Below are positions 8,201 to 17,626 of a stretch of DNA of 64,000 bases, one piece after another. The stretch is taken from assembly GCA_951394045.1 (NCBI GenBank), contig OX595986.1, positions 3,501,534 through 3,565,533 on the forward strand, in the 5' to 3' direction. The notes under the pieces were generated by a model. It was not told the origin of the DNA. It saw nothing but the letters and a program-made list of their open reading frames with translations, and searched no databases. The first letter of the stretch is position 1. The number at the start of each line of letters is the position of its first letter. Source of the DNA: Nitzschia sp. DOCU1 (Eukaryota; Bacillariophyta; Bacillariophyceae; Bacillariales; Bacillariaceae). Both the position numbers and the translations under genes were made by a program.

Positions 8201-10552
8201 GCGACCTCGGTCATAGTCAAAACATTTGCTGCTCCGGTAGCATCTTTGTATTGTGTCACTAGGGAAGAACTCACTCAACGTCTCGCGATCAAGTGCACAG
8301 GTTTGATTGTGGAAGCTAATTCAGCAGCTGCGTTTGAGCAAATCCTTCCTACGGTCGTTTCAAGCTGCAAAGCAGACGATGCTTCCGTTCGCGATCGAGC
8401 ATGCAGTCTCCTCTTGGTGATAATAGAGGGGCGTGAAATCTCTCTTTGTCCGTTCGTCCGTTCATTGCTCCCTCTGTCAATGCAATTGATGACTGATCCT
8501 TCAATGGTAACCTCAAAGACAGCAGCCCGCATTTTCTCGAGGCTGGTTCAGTTGGCCCCACTAGTGAAAGAAAGCATTTCGCTGAAGTTGTTTCATGACA
8601 CTTGGAGTGACAAGGCTGATCGCGTTATGGATCATTTGATTCACGGAAAGCCTCTTCCGCCCTGTGAAATTTATCCGGTGGTCAACGACGCGCTCAAAGC
8701 CTCAGGCGTTACATTACGTCCCTATCAACTGGAGGGTGTGGCATGGCTTAGGTTTCTTCAGATTGTCAACTTGAATGGGGCGCTGACGGATTCCATGGGA
8801 TTGGGAAAGACTCTTCAGGCCCTCGTCGGGATTGCGCTTTCCCACGGCGACGCGGAAGGGGATGCATCCCCGAAATCGATTGTTGTTTGTCCTTCTAGCG
8901 TAGTTGGACATTGGGAAAATGAGGTTCATCGGTTTTTCCCTGGCGGGACCGTTTTCCGGCCATATTGTATCCACGGGCCACGCTCGAAGGACGATGAGCC
9001 AGAGGGTTGCAATCTGGTAATCACAAGCTATGCGGTCCTTCGTTCTGAGATCGGACAACTTTGCACCACGCGATGGAGATACTGTGTGTTAGACGAGGGA
9101 CACCTGCTGAAAAATCCCAAGACTGCGACTGCGAAAGCAGCTAGGAGGTTGTACGCTCAGCACAAACTCATTCTTACAGGTACTCCTGTTCAGAACAAGG
9201 TGAATGAAGTATGGGCGACGTTCGACTTTTTAATGCCCAACTTTTTGGGATCATCTTCAGAGTTTTCCAAAGAGTTTGCCAAACCGATCACGAAAAGTCA
9301 AGCGTCAGGAGCGTCGGCTAATGACATTGCTGTCGGGATGGAAAAACTCAAGCAACTTCACCAGCAGGTGTTGCCGTTCATCCTGCGCCGAGAAAAGGAT
9401 CACGTTTTGAAGGAACTTCCACCAAAGATAATATCTTCAATCCCATGCGACATGAGTGCCGTTCAGGCGCGTCTTTACGATGACTTCTGTTCCAGCAACC
9501 AAGGAGTCAGGTCTTTGGTCAAGTTTCGTGAGGCTCTCCAAACTTCTTCAACGGAAGCAGGTATCCCGTCCCTCGGCTCGGACGTTCTTAAAGCCCTGTT
9601 ATATCTTCGGTTGGTTTGCACCCACCCAGCTTTGGTGGATCCAAAGGGCATCTCAGCGGAACAAGCTGCTCGACTAGATTGCTCGGGCAAAATGATAGCG
9701 CTAAAGGATATTCTTATGCAGGCTGGAATGTCTTGCCACGACATGGCTGCCGCGGACAATGACACGACCTTGTTATACATCGACACCGACGACGGCGACA
9801 GTTCAAAAGACGACCTGCAAGACACCTTTGATCCTAGCACCTTTGGAGAAACAACATTTCCATCTCTCTCTACGTCATCAGGCAGCAAGTGCCTCATCTT
9901 TGCGCAATTCACGCACAGTTTGGACGTAGTAGAAACATTTCTCGACAATCAGTTTCCAAGCACAAGGTACCTTCGCCTAGACGGCAAAGTACCATCCGAG
10001 CAGCGTGGCAAAATTGTGGATTTATTTAACAAGGACCACGATACCAAAATTCTGTTGCTAACAACCAGAATTGGTGGCTTGGGTTTGAATTTAACAGGTA
10101 AGGGCCATCGCAAGCCGGAACATCGCCATTCGTTGACAGACCTAACCGACAATAATGTTTCAGCCGCCGACACTGTCATCTTTCTGGAGCACGATTGGAA
10201 CCCTCACGCTGACCTGCAGGCCATGGACAGAGCTCATCGCATTGGGCAAAGCAAGACGGTGAACGTCTACAAGCTCGTGACGAGAGGCTCGATTGAGGAG
10301 CAAATCATGAAACTCCATGAAAAGAAACTAGCAATGAGCAATGCCATTGTCAACTCCGAAAATTCGACCCTTTATAGCATGGGAACGGACCAACTGCTTG
10401 ACATTTTCACATTCCGAAGCGAGAACTCCGACCCAGGGAACAACGACCTGGATAAAACGCTCGACATCCTGGTTGAACGATACGAGGACGAATACCGAAG
10501 CTTGTCCCTGAAAGACTTTGTTGGCGGTTTCAACAGATCCCAAAATTTCTGA
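5267..10552 (+). CDS. MOT1: MOT1/BTAF1, TBP-removing Snf2 ATPase
   Basis: Large regulator that strips TATA-binding protein from DNA using ATP. The first ~1130 residues are helical HEAT-type repeats. The Snf2 ATPase follows: PYQLEGVAWL, Walker A DSMGLGKT (~residue 1178), the Mot1-typical box II DEGH (VLDEGHLLKN, where most Snf2 proteins have DEAH), LTGTPVQNK, and helicase-C motifs including CLIFAQFTHSLDVVE, TTRIGGLGLNLT and DRAHRIGQ. The frame is uninterrupted for 1761 codons, but 22 of them (10098-10163, gtaagg...tttcag) interrupt the conserved GLGLNLT/ADTVIFLEHDWN motif. Removing this 66-bp phase-1 intron restores the family sequence and gives 1739 residues. The ATG at 5267 is the first in-frame start after the VPS72 promoter. 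Confidence 0.95.
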   Translation: MEEHDDAKKPPAARTGIKRPRSNSAKSPLEIDNPDDNIQLVLTPHTLRLLKLVEEGTAEHAQLAAIQLSEIVAGSSPVVLWDILGRLQGYLTSPHWNTRHNASVAMEGVARQLPLVDQKDFLEHTAVLHRDQEEHSWLTVADLQEHLPTILAKGRMFLSASETRFDQLEESALEQLDQESRGSCDFVQRRIQFQRRILAQRLGLSPILSHVSGNEILQEDLLQDCERTVKRPKVGKSTSRKGPEKEEKSIRALLVMEMQQQEAATTTTPSHRAVSHRNAQRLLATELVFRMFDASWYIRHGSFMGILALLRAWKLQEATAFGIWPHDVLSRCLCVLALDRFADYSETATSDETGGIVAPVREMAGQVFSVVYHAAPESVQQQATEILASLAIQQDAESHSWELRHSALLAFKYIFALQSSIRSSSTNGDWPLVRFQRSLEIAACALADKSDDVKGAAAQLLVAVFGDEDYSVSYRQSDLVARIVKSLWGSLSPSILISSSVKDLVSLLSFLISWDFSFFMGHIAQSTNSPYTELFPKLQMLASCPYISVRTSVVVLIGKITTQLEDQMAKVRSSLDQQSRSELAASFCDIVQMVFGFHSDCAIMLGDGESMDNAKFSKACHETWTCLTRASSTILSGSDKIQAELEETMILNFFGLLATAPLQEARLTEASFGQRHRLKRIVSDALAALLLQLGSLEKKYSHDLLEMCFRLCLDSPFSTHCENACLLLASMLGRRKSPQLIAMTQKCKDVLLAMLQEPPRCISVDRTKLQLSGLELLKILSSSLLSGVKMLVNETRTDKVVECISALWGEAIAKHASQRHHPDADLDSVRLSVVVAGVLVVGGADFLPSKLSPIVRSLMTSVQNEIDHDCQVTTCERMVDLCVMLSGPATSQRQGAFQKTRTKILQNLCNIIKSNMEPCCNSASQVVSTLVSSLDAPLQSYEPIWETLSLLVEPGAVDSTNGLLVLAAICSDLCGNDDATSVIVKTFAAPVASLYCVTREELTQRLAIKCTGLIVEANSAAAFEQILPTVVSSCKADDASVRDRACSLLLVIIEGREISLCPFVRSLLPLSMQLMTDPSMVTSKTAARIFSRLVQLAPLVKESISLKLFHDTWSDKADRVMDHLIHGKPLPPCEIYPVVNDALKASGVTLRPYQLEGVAWLRFLQIVNLNGALTDSMGLGKTLQALVGIALSHGDAEGDASPKSIVVCPSSVVGHWENEVHRFFPGGTVFRPYCIHGPRSKDDEPEGCNLVITSYAVLRSEIGQLCTTRWRYCVLDEGHLLKNPKTATAKAARRLYAQHKLILTGTPVQNKVNEVWATFDFLMPNFLGSSSEFSKEFAKPITKSQASGASANDIAVGMEKLKQLHQQVLPFILRREKDHVLKELPPKIISSIPCDMSAVQARLYDDFCSSNQGVRSLVKFREALQTSSTEAGIPSLGSDVLKALLYLRLVCTHPALVDPKGISAEQAARLDCSGKMIALKDILMQAGMSCHDMAAADNDTTLLYIDTDDGDSSKDDLQDTFDPSTFGETTFPSLSTSSGSKCLIFAQFTHSLDVVETFLDNQFPSTRYLRLDGKVPSEQRGKIVDLFNKDHDTKILLLTTRIGGLGLNLTGKGHRKPEHRHSLTDLTDNNVSAADTVIFLEHDWNPHADLQAMDRAHRIGQSKTVNVYKLVTRGSIEEQIMKLHEKKLAMSNAIVNSENSTLYSMGTDQLLDIFTFRSENSDPGNNDLDKTLDILVERYEDEYRSLSLKDFVGGFNRSQNF

Positions 10553-10587
10553 CACGACCTTACAGTAGAGCAATCCATAACTTAGCA

Positions 10588-11220
10588 CTAAAGTCCGTTC
10601 TCGACAAATCCCATCGCATCAAGAACCAAACCGCTGCATTTACGGCGGGCAGCGTCAGGATCACTGTCCAAAAGACCAAGCAAGTCAGTCATCTCTTGCA
10701 CTTGCTTTGATCTTGGTCCCAAAAGCTGGAAACGAGCAGCCATATCGTTGACCAGACGAATCGAATTTTCATTATTGTTTTCAGACTCGTACCGAGTTGC
10801 ACCTGCCATGGCGGAAAGTACCTCCCCGTAGCCCCCTCTGCCACCATCCGACCCATCCCAACGACCCCGCTGCCATGTCAGCGCTAGAACCAACTTGATT
10901 TCTTCAAAATTTTCCGGTTTTCGAGCTGTAACGACAGTCGTTGGAGCATCGCACAGTTGTTTTACCAGGGAGGCTCGGGCTTCCCTAGAATTGTATTGTC
11001 GGCGGCAGATAGCTGCACAGTCGTGCCCAGTACCCACAGCATATCCCCAGTTCCATTCTTTTGCAGTCCAGCCCGAGTTGGGAACTCCATATATCTCTTT
11101 CGGTGAAGATGTGGGGACCGAGAACGCTCCCGTCGTCGTCATTAGAAAAGCCACTAAGACAAGCGAAAGAAAATCAACTTTCCGCCGACGAAGACTGCTC
11201 GTCTTATTGAAAGTGAACAT
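10588..11220 (-). CDS. Plastid-targeted protein of unknown function
   Basis: 210 residues from the ATG at 11220. The frame is open further upstream, but this start gives a bipartite plastid presequence: a basic N-terminus (SSLRRRKVDF), a hydrophobic core and cleavage at TTTGAF|SVP, with Phe at +1. The mature protein has a Trp-rich block, GWTAKEWNWGYAVGTGHD, then CRRQY, then a mostly helical C-terminal half (DMAARFQLLG, MTDLLGLLDSD). I recall the WNWGYAxGTGHD block only as a conserved algal element with no known function. Its 3' end is 35 bp from the end of MOT1 (tail to tail). Confidence 0.7.
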   Translation of the reverse strand: MFTFNKTSSLRRRKVDFLSLVLVAFLMTTTGAFSVPTSSPKEIYGVPNSGWTAKEWNWGYAVGTGHDCAAICRRQYNSREARASLVKQLCDAPTTVVTARKPENFEEIKLVLALTWQRGRWDGSDGGRGGYGEVLSAMAGATRYESENNNENSIRLVNDMAARFQLLGPRSKQVQEMTDLLGLLDSDPDAARRKCSGLVLDAMGFVENGL

Positions 11221-11655
11221 GGACCCGTCGCTCGGTTTAAAAGAAGGCGTTGCTACTACGTTCCGACTGTAAAACTTAAAAGCATCCAGAGATCTTTGGT
11301 TGCTTAGTATTCTTTCGCTGAGCACGATCAAATAGAGCACCATGGTCGAGGGTCTACGGTACAGACAGTAGTTAGAAATGGTACGAAGCGATGACGTATG
11401 ACAATGTTCCCATGAGTATGAGAGATATGTAAGAACGTACATAGTTTGGCCGTTGCCACGCCGCACAATGATCACGCATAAATTTCTACGACGTTCCGTG
11501 TAGAGCATCGTATTCAAGAGCGGAGAACACACCACCGGAGGTCAGACGACGGAAATACCACAAATCCACCACGCGTCTCGTCTTGCAAGACCAAGAACTT
11601 GTCACAAACAAAAAATCAAACAATCAACGAACTGAATCATCTACAATTGCCTCGA
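11221..11655. promoter_or_regulatory. Divergent intergenic region
   Basis: 435 bp between the start of the plastid protein gene (minus) and the PNUTS-like gene (plus). Only short overlapping frames and no recognisable element are present. A GATGACGTATGAC stretch near 11390 carries an ACGT core. Confidence 0.4.
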
Positions 11656-14600
11656 ATGGCCGAGGTTGAAAGTCTCGGTGCCACTGTACTGTTTGACGGC
11701 ACCATGAATGTCATTGAAAGGGCAAGAGCGAGCGGCAAATGCCCGCCATCGTTATTCAGGGACGAGCCAAAAGAGGGTTCGTTCGAGGCCGCAGTTGCGA
11801 AAGTTTTGGATGCAAGTGGTACGTCCGTCGTCAGATTTAGTCACGGGTATCCGTGACTTGGCATTCCCAACTATTGTGTACCTGCGCGTCCGACTATTGT
11901 TTTGCCATATGACGAAGTAACTGACACTTGGATTGATTTTTGTCGTTCTTGTTTCAGATTTAGTTCTATCCAGTGGGGGGAACTTGTTGGAAGATTTCCA
12001 GAAGCTCATGGAGGTAGGTTGAAGACGATCTGATTTCGACTGTGAGAAGGGGTATAAATCCGGCGTCAAGTTCAAGGTAGTCAGTGGGTCCATCGAAGGT
12101 TCTTTTCTGTTGGAAGAATCAGAAGAAGAAAGTGCTCAACACAAAGCATGATTCCTGCGGAAGTTCAACGGACCGATTTATTAATATGATGAGATCGCCA
12201 TAGCGATTCAAGAGAAGCCTGTGAAAGACGAATCGGTCACTCCAGCGCCGTCAGGTTCGCGAACAATTCCGTCCCTTATTCGCGGTAATAGAGAGCATTA
12301 CTCGATAAAGTATCGATGCAACTTGCGAGATCCAGGGTCCATGTTAGCGCGCCGTACAATATTCATGCAGCCGAAATACGCATCAACTATGGTCATTCTG
12401 CTATGCGGCACATGCCCGTTAGCCTTAGTCGACACGAAGTAGGCCGACAGACCTTAGCAATTCGACTCTTCGACGTCAGGGGCAGCTTTCTACATTCTGA
12501 TCTGTCTGGTGAATATAGCACTCGATGACTACAGGATTGCCCCCAAACCAGTTCGAACCAACTACGAGATTGCTCCAGCCAGTAGGCACCCACCATCATC
12601 ATTAATTTGCTGAGACCCACGCTTCCTTTGCGATTCACTGGCTTCTGCTACTAGAGCTCCGCGTGCACGGAATTCAGATTTCTTGAATGTTACGATTACC
12701 CGATTTCACATCCTTACAAATTCTTATCCCTCGTTCCCTCTTTATTCTATGACAGATGGCTGATAGTGCTAGCGACGTCTCCGGTGATAAGGACACTCAA
12801 ACGGCAATTTTGGTACAGAGGCGTTGTATTATCCTTGCCATTGTTGGATCCACCCCGTCTAGTAATAGCTCTTTGGGGCTAGTCCTCGAAAATGGGTTTC
12901 TTAGCTCTGCAAAATCTTGGTTGGATGATATTCTGAACGGGTCGATCGGTGAGTTGTTAGCCACCTGTTTTTTTTCGTCGGCTTGATTTCTGGGCTACGA
13001 ATTCTAACCACGGGATTTTCTTGATCGCCGTTTCCGCAGGGGGCATGGACCTGTTACTGCATTTGCTGTCTAACATTACACAACTGCCAGTTACTAAGTC
13101 AATCGTAAAGGATTCCGGGATGGGGAAAGCTATAGGATCCATAGAAAAGCACAAAATATGTGCTGGTAGTCCAAATGAGTCAGCCGTGAAGGAAAGAGTA
13201 AAAAAGATCAAGGCTGCCTGGAACCAATCGGTCAAAGCATTAAATGACAAGGTACAGATTGCTTTCACTGACATGAATCCCCATCGAGGGGGGCATTTCA
13301 TTCGTCGCGCTAACTTTGATTATCGTGCTTTTAGAATCCGACGTCGGCACCTGCTCCAAAGCGTACTCTAGAGCAGTCACAGGCAGATTCTGCCCCCATT
13401 GCGAAAAAACAGAAGACCGAGGAGAAAAAGATTTCATCCTTCTCCAGTCTCTTGAAGAAGGTCAAACCTGACGCCGACGCCTCGACCAGCAGCGCCGCAA
13501 CTTCAACATCGAATGCTGCGGGAACTGCGGGTTCTCCTAAGTCCGACGGAAAACTTAAAGTAGGCGACACGTCGAAGGCCGGTAAGTGAACATGGAATGG
13601 CACAATATGATGCGGGAGAATTGTCATTCTTACACTCGCGTGTTCTGAACAGATAAAAAGAAGCAGCTGAAGCGGGTGAAATGGCAGGATCACTTTGGAG
13701 GTGATCTGAGCGCCAGTAAGATTATTGAAGGTGGTGAATTGAAAGACGACGAACCTAGTGGTGAAGGAGACAATGCCGTCTCTTGGACGGATCGAAAGCG
13801 CCGGGATCGATTACGAGAGAAAGAACTGCTGGCAAAGGTCAAGTACGTGGCTTGGCTGTCTAGTGTGCTGAGGTTGTCGCCGTACTTCGTCTTCTCACCT
13901 TTTGACATTGTCATAGGAAATCGAAACTCATGGACGATGACGACGATGATATGGTGGGCATGGACAAAATATCCACCGCGAACACCAGAGCTATCGAACC
14001 GACCACGGCGTGGAGAGCACCTAGCTTGCTTCCGACGAGAACCGATGCTCCGCCTCCTCAAGTGAATTCGATCGAACTAGCGACTCAAGCGGCTCGCATG
14101 GCAAGTGTTCCACGAGCGCAGTATACATCGGAATTCGACGTACCCAATAGCCCTGCACCTATGAGTGACGTTGAACAGGCGCTTGACATGACGAATCAAT
14201 CATCTACGGTCACCCAACAAATTCCGTTTTTCGTCCCGCAACAAGTGCCAGAGCCAGTCCCAGCTGCACCGATCCCTGCACCGGCGCCTGCTTATGGCCA
14301 CCATGCTCCTGTTTCATCGTGGCCTCCCCAGCCCGCTGGGTTACCACCAATGGAAATTATGTCCAACGCTGCAACCCCGGAGTTCGTACAATCTCTTGGT
14401 TTACCCATGTTTCTTGTTGGGCAGGATACCCAAGCTCTACAGACTCTAGCGAGTACGCCTAGTCTCCTTAGCACATTTGTAGACAGCAATGGAATGTACG
14501 ACCAGCCGCGTCTTACGAGTCTTGTGCAAACACTGTCACAAAACTCGACGCCTGTGTCTCAACCACATGCATCCGGGCACCTGGGCATGGGCGGGTACCA

Positions 14601-15504
14601 GCAGAGCTCTGGATACGGCGCACCGACCCAAAGTGGGTACCATGGGGGTCCCTCGGTTGGTGGAGGTATCTACGGGCCGGCATCGACCGGCGCGTATGGT
14701 CCGGCCTCTGGCGATGCATACGGCGGAGGAGGATGGCAAGGTGGCGGGCCCAGGAATGGATTCAGAGAACGAAACGACGACGGCAACCTTCATGTTAGTG
14801 GTTACGGTCCGGCAACGACTCAATTTGATATCATCAACCTATTTGCTCCTTATGTTCAAGTTGACGAGGTAGTCATGAAAGGCACATTTTCTTTTGTCAA
14901 CACCAGTGATCCCGAAGGGGCGATGCGGGCCCGAGAAGCCCTTAGTGGTGCGCTTTTAGGTGGCACACCAATCCGTATCAATATGGCTCAGCGAAAGAAA
15001 CGAGACAGTGCTCCTCCGGCGTTTGGCGGTGGCGCACCACCTGTGGCTGCATCTTATTATGGTGGTGCTGGACAGGCAGCACCTGCCGTTAGTAGCAATC
15101 CTCCAATGATGGCTCAGCCTGTGTTCCCCCCTGTCGCTCCGCCACAGGCAGCTGCTGCAGTAGACGTTTCCAATGTTCGCGACGATCGAGGCAACCCGGC
15201 GACAAAGAATTTGTTCGTAGCAGGCTATGGCCAGGGTACCACGGAATTACAGTTGCGCGAAGTGTTTGGACAGTATGCCCAGATCATTGGTATTATTGTG
15301 AAGGGTACATTTAGTTTCGTGAACACTTCTGACCGTGTTGCGGCAGTGCGTGCTCGTGAGTTTCTCTCTGGCACAATGCTTAATGGCGGTGTGCTTCGAA
15401 TCAACTTTGCAAAGGAGTCAGGGCGTCTCGGAACGAGTTTCGACGTAACTTACAACAATGTGGGAGGTGGTCCACCACCCCCTTCACACTACGGCCGACA
15501 CTAG
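11656..15504 (+). CDS. PNUTS-like PP1 regulatory subunit with TFIIS-N domain and two C-terminal RRMs
   Basis: Seven exons: 11656-11818, 11958-12013, 12756-12948, 13040-13251, 13335-13581, 13653-13842, 13917-15504. They join in frame to 882 residues. Residues ~50-205 form a TFIIS N-terminal (LW) helical bundle (LLHLLSNITQLPVTKSIVKD; VKERVKKIKAAW), laid out as in animal PNUTS. Residues 297-301 are KRVKW, matching the PP1-docking (K/R)VxW motif of PNUTS, preceded by a Lys-rich stretch. A Pro/Gln and then Gly/Tyr-rich linker leads to two RRMs (about 644-712 and 784-854), each with RNP2-like LHVSGY or LFVAGY and the same RNP1-like KGTFSFVNT. PNUTS normally targets PP1 to elongating RNA polymerase II at termination. 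The RRM pair is not part of the animal protein. Exon 2 to exon 3 spans an unusually long 742-bp intron, so the first two exons are the least certain. Confidence 0.8.
12014..12755 (+). other. Long intron of the PNUTS-like gene
   Basis: 742 bp, gtaggt...atgacag, about ten times the usual intron length here. No gene is seen inside. A TATAAAT string lies at about 12053 and could mark an internal promoter, since exon 3 begins with an in-frame ATG. No repeat ends were recognised. Confidence 0.5.
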
Positions 15505-16147
15505 AAGCGGCCAGGCCATGCTAATCTTCTAAGCAAGGAATAACCTACTGAACGGATGAACTTCTGCATTTGCCAAATCGTTCGATTGTATCCCTGAATA
15601 TACCGAATCGTTGATTGAACGGATACTGGGGCCTCTGGGTGGAATAAAGAAAATACTAATCACGGACATGTAATAGATCTTCACGATTATAAGTAGCCTT
15701 TATCGTCTGGTTTGAGGCACTCGTCGACTACGGGGAGGGTTTTGACCAGAGATAACCTACCGGCAGATATCTCTAGTACGGTGGAGTTGAACGAAACCGA
15801 CGCCTGAGTAGTACTGATCACAAGTCCTAAGAGCTACTAGCCTCCTTCTATAGTACTCCGGTGTATTATTCTAGCTAGTAGGTACCAGCCCCCCACCATT
15901 GTAGTGGAGCGTCGACAGTCGTCCTGGTCCACGCCGCGGTTATCACGAAAACGACTGATTCGACCTCAAGGAGAAACACAGTTCTCGCGCCGTGCAGAAA
16001 CCAAACGTCTTGGAAATGACGATGATCGAAGATCAAGATAAAAGAAGCGGCAGATGGAGCAAAAAGGCAGAGTTGTCATTTCATCTTGACCGAAAAACAT
16101 CGACGACTATAGCCGAGTGAACCATTCACCGCGAACAATATACAAAA
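15505..16147. other. Intergenic region without a gene
   Basis: 643 bp between two plus-strand genes. All frames are short. The 15780-15900 part is rich in CTAG/TAGTA strings (ctactag, ctagctagtag). I see no coding or RNA gene. Confidence 0.45.
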
Positions 16148-16558
16148 ATGAAATCGGGCCGCCCAAACCGCGGAGCCCAGGAACGCAAACAAAGGGACGA
16201 CCTCTTCTCGCAGCGACGCTCGAAACGATCGTCGACGGCCTCTGAAGCGCAGGCCATTCAAAAATCGCTCATGCGCACGCAAGGGTTGCTGAAGAATGAA
16301 CTGCAACGAGTGTCGCATCTGGAGAACGCCATTGAACAAGACGGGAAGGTGTTGGAGTCTACGATGGATGACCACAAATCCCTGAATACGCGGAACGCCC
16401 ACAAGGCATTGACTGCTCTGGAGCGAGCACAGCGCCAAGAACAACGAGTCTTGATGTTGTCGGTGACTTTCTTTTTTCTTGTCGCCTTTTATGTCATGTG
16501 GAGTCGAGTACTGATAAAGTTTGACTTCATCTCCATTCTGTGGTCTTGGATAGACTAG
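16148..16558 (+). CDS. Sec20-like SNARE protein
   Basis: 136 residues, intronless, a tail-anchored membrane protein. The basic N-terminus (residues 1-30) is followed by a heptad-type helix (about 35-95: QKSLMRTQGLLKNELQRVS, LENAIEQDGKVLESTMDDH) and a single C-terminal membrane segment (VLMLSVTFFFLVAFYVMW) with a short tail. The SLxRTxxLLxxEL...LxxSxxxLxxxxDxxxxL pattern is that of Sec20/BNIP1, the ER Qb-SNARE for Golgi-to-ER transport. The protein is shorter than yeast Sec20 and lacks its N-terminal half. Another SNARE-like tail-anchored protein is possible. Confidence 0.6.
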   Translation: MKSGRPNRGAQERKQRDDLFSQRRSKRSSTASEAQAIQKSLMRTQGLLKNELQRVSHLENAIEQDGKVLESTMDDHKSLNTRNAHKALTALERAQRQEQRVLMLSVTFFFLVAFYVMWSRVLIKFDFISILWSWID

Positions 16559-16724
16559 GGTAATAAAAGCCCGCTTCTGTGTTGCCTAACACTTCTCTAG
16601 CAGATCTAGGAGTAGAGCCTGATTTTTGTTGCTAACATTAGCAAAACATTTGCTCTAATAGAATCTTTTATAACGAAGTCCACGCTGAATTGTAGTATTC
16701 AAATTCCAATGGCTATTCTCTAAT

Positions 16725-16991
16725 CTATTGGAGAGACTCAAATTTGGGATACTTGACCCGAGGATCTTCGGCATCGTATTGATTAGTCGGGAATCCCAGG
16801 GCTCGTCGAATCGGAACCACCGTCACGGGAAGAATCAAGCCAACGCCGAACAAAAAGCAAGACATGGCCGCCACAGGTTGGCGGTGCACGAAACTCCTGG
16901 CCCATCCCTTGGGCATGGCGCCCTGCATGATTCCCAAGCATCCAGCCACTGTCGACAAGACGCCGATTTCGTGCCCGTCCCACCGAACCAT
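16725..16991 (-). CDS. Small membrane protein, possibly NDUFA3-like complex I subunit
   Basis: 88 residues with a short hydrophobic N-terminal helix (IGVLSTVAGCLGIMQ) and a clear membrane segment (VAAMSCFLFGVGLILPVTVV), then a polar tail PIRRALGFPTNQYDAEDPR. The order RxPVxxxSxxxGxxxxxLP...Y and the small size resemble the accessory complex I subunit NDUFA3/B9 of the mitochondrial inner membrane. This is a weak family-level impression. ATG at 16991 is the only start. No targeting peptide is visible. Confidence 0.5.
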   Translation of the reverse strand: MVRWDGHEIGVLSTVAGCLGIMQGAMPKGWARSFVHRQPVAAMSCFLFGVGLILPVTVVPIRRALGFPTNQYDAEDPRVKYPKFESLQ

Positions 16992-17626
16992 GTTAATAAT
17001 AATGATATCTGAGAAAATAAACGATCAAGAGAACAACAAAAACGTTAGGAACAACGTTCGATATGTGTAAATCCGGGTCCCGCTAATTAAGCGACGAAGG
17101 AATTGATGCCGCGTTTGCTTGACATACAACAACCTCAACGCTTCCAGTGTCATCAGCACCAAACCAACGCCACAGATCATCAAGTGACAACCACAGCTAC
17201 CCAGCTTACATACCTCGAGATGAAAACCCGGTCGGGGATTGTGTCAACACCAAAATAACTACCGGGTGCTGTGTAGAAACGAGGCCGATGGGAAGGTTCG
17301 CGTCAGCCCACCGACGGCGGTTTTGCTGAGTGCCCGCTACCGACAGACATATGTATGGTACACATGCTGGTACTGTGTGAAATATCCATACCTGACGACG
17401 GAAGGCATTTCGGGCCCAATTTTTTAGTCGACGCAGAGGCAAATGTGCGTGAGTGATACAAAATCTCCTACTGTAATACATTTTCACGTGGCAACTTCGT
17501 TGCCGAGACAAGAGACTTTTCGTTCTTCATCAAACAAGAAACAATGGTTCTCCGTCGGTCCCCGTGTGACGCAGATGCTCTATGCATCCGACAAAGTTTT
17601 GAGAAAGCCAGAAGAATCAAGAAAGG
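16992..17626. promoter_or_regulatory. Divergent intergenic region upstream of HK-A
   Basis: 635 bp between the divergent starts of the small membrane protein and HK-A. I see no gene. It contains scattered short frames only. Confidence 0.4.
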
